A stretch of DNA of 8,745 bases from positions 1-8,745 of the forward strand of contig CAMFHW010000146.1 of NCBI GenBank assembly GCA_945952175.1, read 5' to 3'. Of this stretch, positions 1 to 6,112 are shown one piece after another (the first letter of the stretch is position 1; every line of letters starts with the position of its first letter). The notes under the pieces were generated by a model. The model was not told the DNA's origin. It made no database searches and saw only the letters and a list, made by a program, of their open reading frames with translations. The translations under genes were made by a program, and so were the position numbers. The stretch comes from an uncultured Phenylobacterium sp. Lineage in GTDB: Bacteria > Pseudomonadota > Alphaproteobacteria > Caulobacterales > Caulobacteraceae.

Positions 1-175
1 CCTCCGAGGTCACTTCCTCGGACGGCAGCACCTTGTTCAGCTCGTCCATCGTGACGTAGCCGCGGGCTTTCGCCTGCTTGATGAACTTCTTGACGCCGGC
101 ATCGGTCAGGTCGAGCAGGGGGCCATCGCCACCTGTGGTCTCGGGGGTTTCCGCTTCGGCTGTAGTGGTGCTCAT
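1..175 (-). CDS. rpoD: RNA polymerase primary sigma factor RpoD, N-terminal fragment
   Basis: This is the 5' end of the housekeeping sigma-70 gene, cut by the left edge of the window. The 58 visible residues begin MSTTTAEAETPETTGG and continue into the sigma-70 region 1.1 segment LLDLTDAGVKKFIKQAKARG followed by YVTMDELNKVLPSEEVTSE. As I recall them, Caulobacter-type RpoD proteins share this segment. Region 1.1 keeps the free sigma factor from binding DNA. The gene follows dnaG on the same strand after 102 bases, the classic dnaG-rpoD order. The start at 175 has CCGGAG six bases upstream. An in-frame ATG five codons earlier (at 190) has its own GGGAGG nine bases upstream and cannot be excluded. 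Everything after region 1.1 lies outside the window. Confidence 0.93.
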   Translation of the reverse strand, partial: MSTTTAEAETPETTGGDGPLLDLTDAGVKKFIKQAKARGYVTMDELNKVLPSEEVTSE

Positions 176-277
176 CGAAATCTCCGGCATCGACCCAAAC
201 CTCCCTGCAAGGCTTGGGCCGAGAATGGTGAACGGCGGTCTAGAAGGGCCGTTTTCGTAAACGACCCGTCACCCGCC

Positions 278-2164
278 CTAATCGTTCCAGTCCCTGATCG
301 CGCGTTTCAGTGCGTCGCGTTCGCCTTTCAGGCGCTCGAGGGCTTCCATAGCCGGTCGACCGCCCAGGTTCCCCTTGGCGGCGGCTATAGCCTCGTCGAG
401 CGCCGCCAACCTGGAAAGGCGGGCGAAAGCCTGCGACCACTGCGATCTAGCGGCTTCGAGGGAGACATCCGATTTCAGGATGGGCGCGCTCGATGTCGCA
501 GCGGCCCGGTCGATGTCTGTCAGAAGGTTGCTAAACCCGCACTGCGCCAGATGGCGGCTGACGGCAGCAGAGTCAAGATGCTCGGCGTCCAAACGCAGGC
601 GGATGATTTCCTTGGTCAAATCTACCAGGGCCTCGTCGCCGAATCCCTGGGCGGTCAGGGCGTCCTCCAGGTGGTCGTCCAGGACGGCCGGATCGTCGAT
701 GACATATTTGGCCAGCGCGGCGGGCACGAGGTCCAGGGAACCGGCCAAGCGCTTGGCCGCTGTGCGCCCCAGCGGGGTCGGCGCAGGATCGACCCATTCC
801 CGGCCTCGCCCGCCTCGACCGCCACGCCAGCTTTCGCGACGGCCATAGGCCCCCTGCCCCGCCGCCCGCTCGGCCTGGGCGGGCTTGGGCGACGCCGCGT
901 CGAAGCGTCGCAGCAGGTCCTCGCGATAGGCCTGTTGCAAGTCCTTGTCGGCAATGGCGTTCGCCGCCGCCCGCAGCCGCGACTTGAACGCCGCGCGTCG
1001 CTCCGGGGTGTCCAGCGGCTCCAGGTCGTGCTCGCGCTGGAACAGCACCTCGACGAAGGGGGTGGTCTCGGAAAGTTGCGCGCGTAAGGCCGCCGCCCCC
1101 TGGTCGCGCAGCACGTCGTCGGGGTCCTTGCCGCCGCTGACCATGGCGAAGCGGAAACTCTTGCCGGGTTTCAGCAGCGGCAGCGCGCGGTCGATGGCGC
1201 GGCCGGCGGCCGCCTGGCCGGCGCGGTCGCCGTCGAAGCAGAGGGTCGGCTCGGGATGGTAGCGCCACAGCGCCTCCATCTGCTCCTCGGTCAGGGCCGT
1301 GCCCATCGGCGCCACCGCCGCGACGCCGGCACGCTGGCAGGCGATGGCGTCCATATAGCCCTCGACCACCGCCAGAGGCGGGTGCTCGGTGGCCGGCGCG
1401 GCGGCCAGGATCTTCCGCGACTCGGCCAGGCCGTAGAGCACGTTCCCCTTGTGGAAGATGCTGGTCTCCGGCCCGTTCAGGTACTTGGCGCGGGCCTTGG
1501 GATCCATCGCCCGGCCGCCGAACGAGACCACCCGGCCCCGGGCGTCGGTGATCGGAAAGATGATGCGATCGCGGAACCGGTCATAGGGCGCGCCGCCGTC
1601 CTCCGGCGCGATCAGCAGGCCGGTCTCGATCAACTCGCCCGGACGCGCGCCCTTGGTGATCAGATAGTCCTTCAGAGCCGTCCGCCCGCCCGGCGAAAAA
1701 CCCAGTCGGAACCGCGCCCACTCCGCCTCCGGCAGGCCGCGGCGTTCCAGATAGGCGCGCGCTTCGCGCCCGACAGGACGGCGCAGCTCCGCCTCGAACC
1801 ACTGGGTGGCGGTCTCCAGCCAGTCCTGCAGGCCCTGGCGCACCTTCTCCTGCTCCGCGGCGCGCGGGTCGACCGCCGGCAGGGCCAGACCCGCCTCCCC
1901 CGCCAGCTTCTCCACTGCCTCGGAGAAGCTCAGCCGCTCGGTCTCCTGCAGGAAGGTGATCAGGTCGCCGGTCTTGCCCGACGAGAAGTCGAAGAACTGA
2001 CCCTTGTCGTCGTTCACATAGAACGAAGGCGTCTTCTCCTTGGTGAAGGGCGACAGGCCGACATATTCGCGCCCACGCTTCTGCAGCTTCACGGTCCGCC
2101 CGATCACGTCGGACGGGCGGAGGCGGGACTTGATCTCGTCGATGAAGCGGTCGTCGAAGCGCAC
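278..2164 (-). CDS. dnaG: DNA primase DnaG
   Basis: DNA primase makes the RNA primers for replication at the fork, working with the DnaB helicase. The protein is 628 residues, normal for the family. Domains in order: an N-terminal zinc-binding-like domain (about 1-95); the RNA polymerase core (about 120-370) with RIIFPI and KYLNGPETSIFHKGN; the TOPRIM motifs VVEGYMDA (Glu268) and FDGDRAG (Asp311, Asp313); an Arg/Gly-rich linker (about 440-456); and a helical C-terminal domain that should bind DnaB. The usual zinc ligands CPFH and CxxC are replaced by SPFT (38-41) and DFSSG (59-63), which I recall as the normal state in alphaproteobacteria. The open frame extends far upstream, but only the GTG at 2164 gives the family N-terminus (V)RFDDRFIDEIKSRL. 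It has AAGG just upstream and lies 5 bases after the stop of the preceding membrane-protein gene, so translational coupling is likely. rpoD follows. Confidence 0.95.
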   Translation of the reverse strand: MRFDDRFIDEIKSRLRPSDVIGRTVKLQKRGREYVGLSPFTKEKTPSFYVNDDKGQFFDFSSGKTGDLITFLQETERLSFSEAVEKLAGEAGLALPAVDPRAAEQEKVRQGLQDWLETATQWFEAELRRPVGREARAYLERRGLPEAEWARFRLGFSPGGRTALKDYLITKGARPGELIETGLLIAPEDGGAPYDRFRDRIIFPITDARGRVVSFGGRAMDPKARAKYLNGPETSIFHKGNVLYGLAESRKILAAAPATEHPPLAVVEGYMDAIACQRAGVAAVAPMGTALTEEQMEALWRYHPEPTLCFDGDRAGQAAAGRAIDRALPLLKPGKSFRFAMVSGGKDPDDVLRDQGAAALRAQLSETTPFVEVLFQREHDLEPLDTPERRAAFKSRLRAAANAIADKDLQQAYREDLLRRFDAASPKPAQAERAAGQGAYGRRESWRGGRGGRGREWVDPAPTPLGRTAAKRLAGSLDLVPAALAKYVIDDPAVLDDHLEDALTAQGFGDEALVDLTKEIIRLRLDAEHLDSAAVSRHLAQCGFSNLLTDIDRAAATSSAPILKSDVSLEAARSQWSQAFARLSRLAALDEAIAAAKGNLGGRPAMEALERLKGERDALKRAIRDWND

Positions 2165-2169
2165 CGACC

Positions 2170-2589
2170 TTACATAGCCGCTCCCGTCCGTCGCTGCGAG
2201 ACGGCCAGCCGCGCCCCTAGCCAGACGCAGGGGACCGCGGTCAGCGGGATCTGGATCGCGTACCAGGCCGGGCCCATCTCCGGCCCGCCGATCTTGTAAT
2301 AGGCGACGACGCCCGCGACGCCCGCCAGCAGGCCGATGCCCGCCAGCACCCAGGCGTGGCGCATCGGTCGGTCGGGCGCGAGCCGCGCGGCGACATAGGC
2401 GCCGGCCACCGTGAAGACGATCCGGTAGCCGGCCGCCAGCGCGAACAGTCCGTCGGACATCACCTGGCCGAAGGGCGGGAAGACGCCGGCCCCATGCATC
2501 ACCGCGTCGGCGACGGTCGACAGGACCACCGTCGTGGCGAACCCCGCCAGCACCGCGCCCGTGCTGCGAACCCAGCCCGGGACGCTCAC
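2170..2589 (-). CDS. Small four-helix membrane protein, unknown function
   Basis: This 139-residue protein has four hydrophobic segments, at about residues 11-30, 48-69, 79-98 and 108-128, so it is probably an inner-membrane protein. Between helices 1 and 2 it has HGAGVFPPFGQVMSDGLFAL, and between 2 and 3 the basic loop ARLAPDRPMRHA. I recall similar small, uncharacterised membrane proteins encoded beside ArsR and SRPBCC genes, but I know no function. The start chosen is the GTG at 2589, which overlaps the TGA stop of the SRPBCC gene as GTGA (4-base overlap). Upstream ATGs in this frame lie inside the SRPBCC gene and would add a non-hydrophobic Arg/Pro-rich stretch. The gene ends GCT ATG TAA, 5 bases before the dnaG start. 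Overlap on one side and tight spacing on the other place it in one operon with arsR and the SRPBCC gene, and perhaps dnaG. Confidence 0.82.
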   Translation of the reverse strand: MSVPGWVRSTGAVLAGFATTVVLSTVADAVMHGAGVFPPFGQVMSDGLFALAAGYRIVFTVAGAYVAARLAPDRPMRHAWVLAGIGLLAGVAGVVAYYKIGGPEMGPAWYAIQIPLTAVPCVWLGARLAVSQRRTGAAM

Positions 2590-3089
2590 GACCGGCCCCC
2601 GCGGCGCGCCGCCAGCAGGGCGTCGAGCTTGCGCAGCTGGCTCTCGTGGCCGGCGCGCGCCTGTTCGGTCCATTGGTCGTCATGCATGGCGTCGAAGGTC
2701 AGCCTCATCCGCACCTGGTCGCCCTCGGCCTTCAGCTCGATCAGCGTCGCCACGTCATAGGGCTCCACGCCCGGTACGAAGTCGGTGAGCGTGCTGTAGC
2801 CCAGCCGCGCCATCGGCTCGACCTCGGTGAAGGTCACCTTGGCCGGGGTCGCGAGCGGCATGCCCGCCTGCTTCATGAATTCGATCTCGGCCGCGCGGAC
2901 CGCGGTCATCACATAGTTGAGCTCGCCGCCGGGCCGCAGGTCGATCGAGGTCACGGTCACGTCGAACCCTTCCGGGCCCCACCAGGCCTCGATACCGTCC
3001 TTGGTGGTCCACAGCGCCCAGACCTCCTCCAGCGAGGCCTCGTAGGCGCGTTCCAGGGTGAAGCGCCGGGGCGCGGGCTTGGGGCTCAT
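2586..3089 (-). CDS. SRPBCC family protein (AHSA1/polyketide cyclase-like)
   Basis: This 167-residue cytoplasmic protein of the START/SRPBCC fold has the AHSA1-like layout. It opens with RRFTLERAYEASLEEVWALW, followed by GIEAWWGPEGFDVTVTSIDLRPGGELNYVM, a beta-rich middle (VTFTEVEPMARLGYSTLTDF), and a C-terminal helix ending HESQLRKLDALLAARRG. These proteins form a deep hydrophobic pocket for a small ligand. The ligand cannot be told from sequence, and some members are stress-response proteins without a known reaction. The ATG at 3089 overlaps the arsR stop as TGATG and has GGAG upstream, so the two genes are translated together. ArsR-SRPBCC gene pairs are common in bacteria. The open frame runs upstream through arsR, but that part is not SRPBCC-like and is ignored. 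Confidence 0.9.
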   Translation of the reverse strand: MSPKPAPRRFTLERAYEASLEEVWALWTTKDGIEAWWGPEGFDVTVTSIDLRPGGELNYVMTAVRAAEIEFMKQAGMPLATPAKVTFTEVEPMARLGYSTLTDFVPGVEPYDVATLIELKAEGDQVRMRLTFDAMHDDQWTEQARAGHESQLRKLDALLAARRGGRS

Positions 3090-3430
3090 CAAGGGTTCTC
3101 CTCGGGGTTGGTCTTGCCGGCCGCGCGCCGCTGTTCGAGCGCCGCGCCGAAGCGGTCGAGGCGGCCCTCCCAGAGCCGGCGATAGCCGGCCACCCAGGCG
3201 TCGATCTGGTCGAAGGGTTCGCGCCGCAGCGAATAGAGCCGGCGTTGGCCGTCGGGGCGCATCTGCACGATCCCGGCCTTCTGCAGGATGCCCAGGTGTC
3301 GCGACACGCCGGACTGGTGGATGTCCATGCGCTCGACGATGTCGCCCACCGCGCACTCCCCCGCCCGCATCGCCTCGACGATGCGCAGGCGGGCCGGGTC
3401 GGCGAGGGCGTGAAGAATCTGCATATCCAT
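3089..3430 (-). CDS. ArsR/SmtB-type winged-helix transcriptional repressor
   Basis: This 113-residue DNA-binding protein has the ArsR family pattern: ILHALADPARLRIVEAMRAG (5-24), the HTH with recognition helix HQSGVSRHLGILQKAG (38-53), and the wing VQMRPDGQRRLYSLR (55-69). It has a single Cys in the first helices (Cys26) and no ELCVCDL-type metal site, so it is unlikely to be a classical As/Cd/Zn sensor. The C-terminal part (EPFDQIDAWVAGYRRLWEGRLDRF) is the tail I recall for ArsR proteins paired with SRPBCC proteins. No Shine-Dalgarno is visible before the ATG at 3430. A second in-frame ATG lies at 3424. Translation may be leaderless or weak. The AT-rich inverted repeat immediately upstream is the likely operator for autorepression. 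The SRPBCC gene follows with a 1-base overlap. Confidence 0.92.
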   Translation of the reverse strand: MDMQILHALADPARLRIVEAMRAGECAVGDIVERMDIHQSGVSRHLGILQKAGIVQMRPDGQRRLYSLRREPFDQIDAWVAGYRRLWEGRLDRFGAALEQRRAAGKTNPEENP

Positions 3431-3432
3431 AC

Positions 3433-3452
3433 ATATACATATTTATGCATAT
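3433..3452. promoter_or_regulatory. Candidate ArsR operator, AT-rich inverted repeat
   Basis: The arms ATATACATA (3433-3441) and TATGCATAT (3444-3452) match at 8 of 9 positions around a 2-base centre, and the perfect palindrome TATGCATA lies inside (3444-3451). A tandem hexamer ATATGT (minus strand, 3442-3431) runs up to the arsR start. The stretch 3423-3455 has only 6 G/C in 33 bases, in a window that is otherwise very GC-rich. Its place directly before an ArsR gene suggests autoregulation, with the arsR promoter overlapping the site. No exact -35/-10 pair could be assigned. Confidence 0.55.
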
Positions 3453-3496
3453 ATTGGACAAGCCAAGCGCCCGGGGCCTTCGACGGAGCGAGGCGC

Positions 3497-4383
3497 TCAC
3501 ACGGGCAGTGCGGCAGGCGGCCCAGCTTCTCCGGACGTCGGACCAGGGAGATGCCGACCAGCCGGCCCTCGCCATCGGACTCGAAGGCGATCGTCATCGG
3601 ACCGTCCTCGTTTTCCATGATCACGCCGAAATAGCCGTTGATCCGCACGGCCCGGAAGGTCAGCGGCCAGGCCATGCCGCCCTGGCGCCAGGCGATCCCT
3701 TCCAAGAGGCGCATGATGTCGGCGGGACCGACATGGGTGCGCAGGGAGGCGGTGCGCTTGCCGCCGCCGTCGCTGACGAAGACCGCATCCTCCGCGAGGA
3801 CGGCGCTGAGCGCCTTCATGTCGCCGCTCGCCGCCGCCGACATGAAGGCCGAGGCCAGCCTGGCGGCCTCCTCCTGGCTGACGGTGAAGCGCGGGCGGGT
3901 GTCCTGAACGTGGGCGCGGGCGCGGCTGGCGAGCTGGCGGACGGTGGCTTCGTTGCGGCCCAGGGTCTCGGCGACCTCGGCATAGTCGGCGTCGAACACG
4001 TCGTGCAGCAGGAACACCGCCCGCTCCAACGGCGACAGCCGCTCCAGGGCCAGCAGGAAGGCCACCGAGACATCCTCGGCCCGCTCCAGCGGGTCGTCGG
4101 TCAGCTCCTCGACCAGGGGCTCGGGCAGCCAGGGGCCGCGATAGGCCTCGCGCTGGGCCTTGGCCGAGCGCAGCCGGTCGATGCACAGCCGGCTCGTCGC
4201 CCGCACCAGCCAGGCGGCCGGATCGGCCACGTCGTCGACCGCAAGGGTCCACCGCAGCCAGGCGTCCTGCACCACGTCCCCGGCCTCGGGCAGCGAGCCC
4301 AGCATCCGGTACGCCAGGCGGCGCAGGCGCGGGCGGTTGGCCTCGAAGGCCTCGGTGCGCTCGTCTTCGGTCACGCTCGCCAT
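3497..4383 (-). CDS. sigJ: ECF sigma factor, SigJ/ECF41 type with fused SnoaL-like domain; expected stop codon missing
   Basis: This sigma factor directs RNA polymerase to a small regulon. It has sigma region 2 (about 10-75: RLAYRMLGSLPEAGDVVQDAWLRW), a linker with WLPEP (85-89), region 4 (about 113-160: LSPLERAVFLLHDVF, then LGRNEATVRQLASRAR), and a SnoaL/NTF2-like C-terminal domain (about 170-288) with DGGGK (205-209) and RPEKL (283-287). As I recall, WLPEP, DGGGK and NPDKL are hallmarks of the ECF41 group, whose fused domain replaces a separate anti-sigma factor; RPEKL would be a variant of NPDKL. The ATG at 4383 follows the stop of the CMD gene by one base. Oddity: after RPEKLGRLPH the frame has no stop and stays open to 2755 (542 codons in total), crossing arsR. 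A TGA at 3497-3499 lies in the frame reached if one base had been lost near the 3' end. I give that TGA as the end, so the listed length is not a multiple of three. The N-terminal identity is certain and the 3' end is not. Confidence 0.85.
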
Positions 4384-4384
4384 C

Positions 4385-4936
4385 CTAGGCCGCCAGCGCC
4401 GGGTGGGCCACGGGCGTCGCCACGCCGCCCACCACCACCTTCGAGCAGGCCTTGCCGTAGCCGAGCGCGTATTTCAGCGTCGGGTACATCCGGGCCGTGG
4501 TCAGGGCGAGCGCGATGGCGTTCAACCCCTTGTCGCCCCAGCGGCGGACGCTCTCGTCGCGCAGCGGGTCGGCGGCTTCCATGTCGCGGGCGAGGCTCGC
4601 CTTGGCGAAGCGGTAGGCCAGGGTCGCGTTCTCGCCCATGCCGGCCTCGTCGCCTTCCAGAATCGCCTTCAGCACGGCGGGCTTGACGCCGTTGGAGGCG
4701 GCGATGTCCGCGCCGATCTGGGTGCAGGGCCCGCAATCCTCGGCGATCGTGCCGATCATGCCGGCGGCGGCCAGCGCCTCGGCAGGCGCGGCCTTGCGGT
4801 CGACCAGGCCCGGCACGAAGCCGAACCTCAGGAAGCTGCCGACGCTCGCCTCGAGCATGAAGCGCATGTAGCTGGCGTCGTAGTTCCAGGTGCGTTCGAA
4901 GCCGTCGATCTGGCGGCTGAGCAGGGCCTTGAGCAT
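4385..4936 (-). CDS. Carboxymuconolactone decarboxylase/AhpD-like protein
   Basis: This 183-residue all-helical protein carries the AhpD-type redox motif in IAEDCGPCTQIGADIAASNGV: Cys68 and Cys71 form a CxxC with acidic residues before it. In AhpD such cysteines pass electrons to a peroxidase. The usual downstream His is absent, so peroxidase or reductase activity is only a suggestion. A further helix pair (ATLAYRFAKASLARDMEAAD) fits the fold. The start at 4936 has a strong AAGGAGAA eight bases upstream. The gene lies 11 bases after the small membrane-protein gene and ends one base before the sigma-factor ATG, so the three form one operon. ECF41 sigma factors are typically encoded beside genes for CMD-fold proteins, oxidoreductases or epimerases. 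That supports both this call and the idea that this protein is the main product of the regulon. Confidence 0.85.
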   Translation of the reverse strand: MLKALLSRQIDGFERTWNYDASYMRFMLEASVGSFLRFGFVPGLVDRKAAPAEALAAAGMIGTIAEDCGPCTQIGADIAASNGVKPAVLKAILEGDEAGMGENATLAYRFAKASLARDMEAADPLRDESVRRWGDKGLNAIALALTTARMYPTLKYALGYGKACSKVVVGGVATPVAHPALAA

Positions 4937-4947
4937 GAGGTTCTCCT

Positions 4948-5325
4948 TCAGGCGGGGCGGCGGGCGAAGGCGATCCACAGGGTCGCCAGGGCGGGGACAT
5001 AGACGCCGGGGAAGTCGCGAATGGCCGTGGCCACGGCGTCCTTCGAGCAACTCGCGTCGAAGACGTGGATCGCCGCGTGCAGGGTCAGGAAGGCCGCCGA
5101 GCCGACCAGGGCCGGCCAGCCCTGGGTCGGGCGCGCCAGGAACCAGCCCAGGCCGCCAGCCGTGACCAGATAGGCCATGCCGATGTCGCGGACGAAGTGC
5201 GGGTTGAAGGCGCCGGTGGCGATCACGCCGGGCACGGCGTCGTACCACCAGAACGAGGCGAACAGCATGGCCAGGCCGTTCAGGCCGAGCACCGCCATCA
5301 GGATCAAGCTCACCAGACGCGCCAT
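4948..5325 (-). CDS. Small four-helix membrane protein, first gene of the ECF41 operon
   Basis: This 125-residue protein has hydrophobic segments at about 4-25, 48-64, 70-88 and 106-121. The first begins at the N-terminus (MARLVSLILMAVLGLNGLAM). Conserved-looking motifs are FWWYDAVPGV, GAFNPHFVRDIGMAYLV, HAAIHVFD (83-90) and FPGVYVPALATLW. The His-rich third helix and the NPHFVRD loop resemble a widespread uncharacterised family. I know no function, and a DoxX-like role in redox biology would be speculation. The ATG at 5325 has GGAG six bases upstream (5335-5332), and an ECF41-like promoter lies just before it. The CMD/AhpD-like gene follows after 11 bases. Co-expression with a thiol-redox candidate suggests a joint envelope or redox task, which is inference only. 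Confidence 0.85.
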   Translation of the reverse strand: MARLVSLILMAVLGLNGLAMLFASFWWYDAVPGVIATGAFNPHFVRDIGMAYLVTAGGLGWFLARPTQGWPALVGSAAFLTLHAAIHVFDASCSKDAVATAIRDFPGVYVPALATLWIAFARRPA

Positions 5326-5351
5326 GGTCTTCTCCGAGGTTTCGCCCCTAG

Positions 5352-5378
5352 GACGGAGCGACGCCTCGGCGTGTGACG
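5352..5378 (-). promoter_or_regulatory. Candidate ECF41-type promoter for the membrane protein-CMD-sigma operon
   Basis: Read on the minus strand, CGTCACA (5378-5372) is followed by a 16-base spacer and CGTC (5355-5352). The ECF41 consensus I recall is TGTCACA at -35 and CGTC at -10 with about 16 bases between, so this site has one mismatch, in the first base. Transcription would begin near 5345 and give a leader of about 20 bases that contains the GGAG ribosome site. Its presence upstream of an operon that ends in an ECF41-type sigma gene supports autoregulation. No other copy was noticed in the intergenic regions. Confidence 0.65.
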
Positions 5379-5397
5379 TGGGTCGGCGATTTTTTGC

Positions 5398-6093
5398 CTA
5401 GGCGACCTTCGCGAGCCAGGCCGGGAACTCGGCGATCGAGGCCAGCTCGGCGAAACGCGGATGGCCCATCGGGGCCTCGGCCATCTCGTGGGCCCAGGTC
5501 AGCGGATAGGGCACGTGCGCCGCCCAGCAGCCCGCCTCCAGCGCCGGCAGGATGTCCGAGCGGATGGAGTTGCCGCACATCGCCGCCTGCCCCGCGCCGG
5601 TGCCGTGGCGGGCGAAGACCCGCTCATAGGTCGAGGCGTCCTTCTCGCTGACGATCTCGACGGCGGCGAACAGGTCGCCCAGGCCCGAGGCCGCCAGCTT
5701 CTGCTCCTGGTGCAGGAGATCGCCCTTGGTGATCAGCACCAGCCGGTAGCGCTCCGAGAGCTCCGCCAGGGCCTGGTCGACACCCGGCAGCGGTTCGACC
5801 GGCTCGCTCAGCATCTCGCGGCCAGCGGCCAGGATCTCGCGCACCACCGACGACGGCGCCTGGCCGTCGGTCAGCTCCATGGCCGTCTCGATCATCGACA
5901 GGGTGAAGCCCTTCACGCCGTAGCCGTAGAGTCGCAGGTTGCGCTTCTCGACCTCGGCCAGGCGGGTCTCCAGCACCTCGCGGTCGGCGACCCCGGCCAG
6001 CAGATCGCAGAACCGGTCGTGGGTCAGCCGGAACAGGGTCTCGTTGTGCCAGAGGGTGTCGTCGGCGTCCAAGCCGACCGTGGTGATGCTCAT
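5398..6093 (-). CDS. HAD superfamily hydrolase
   Basis: This 231-residue cytoplasmic phosphatase-like enzyme has all four HAD motifs. Motif I is GLDADDTLW, with nucleophile Asp9 and acid/base Asp11. Motif II is LVLITKGD (Thr122). Motif III is the Lys in VSEKDASTYERV (Lys151). Motif IV is CGNSIRSD, with metal-binding Asp180. A helical cap lies at about residues 16-100, between motifs I and II, so it is a type C1 cap. The substrate cannot be told; small sugar phosphates or nucleotides are usual for this group. The ATG at 6093 starts MSITTVGLDADDTLW, directly before the motif I strand. An upstream ATG at 6174 would add 27 residues with no counterpart in the fold. It is divergent from the PAS-HisKA-REC gene and ends 20 bases before the -35 element of the operon downstream. 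Confidence 0.9.
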   Translation of the reverse strand: MSITTVGLDADDTLWHNETLFRLTHDRFCDLLAGVADREVLETRLAEVEKRNLRLYGYGVKGFTLSMIETAMELTDGQAPSSVVREILAAGREMLSEPVEPLPGVDQALAELSERYRLVLITKGDLLHQEQKLAASGLGDLFAAVEIVSEKDASTYERVFARHGTGAGQAAMCGNSIRSDILPALEAGCWAAHVPYPLTWAHEMAEAPMGHPRFAELASIAEFPAWLAKVA

Positions 6094-6112
6094 GGCCGGC
6101 TGATAGCGCGGA

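Noticed and set aside
1256..2299. Long plus-strand open frame of 347 codons opposite dnaG.
   Set aside because: It is antisense to a certain dnaG, has an Arg/Leu-biased composition and no recognisable domain; such shadows are expected in high-GC DNA.
2165..2683. In-frame upstream extension of dnaG to an ATG at 2683 (801 residues).
   Set aside because: The extra 173 residues are an out-of-frame reading of the membrane-protein gene, rich in Arg and Gly. The DnaG family N-terminus begins at the GTG at 2164.
3058..4686. Plus-strand open frame of 542 codons opposite the sigma, arsR and CMD genes.
   Set aside because: It lies antisense to three recognised genes and its translation is low-complexity Arg/Gly/Pro/Ala with no domain.
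5361..5395. Possible plus-strand terminator: hairpin ACGCC-TC-GGCGT followed by a run of six T.
   Set aside because: The T run begins 17 bases after the short hairpin, no plus-strand gene precedes it, and the segment is better explained as the ECF41-type promoter on the other strand.
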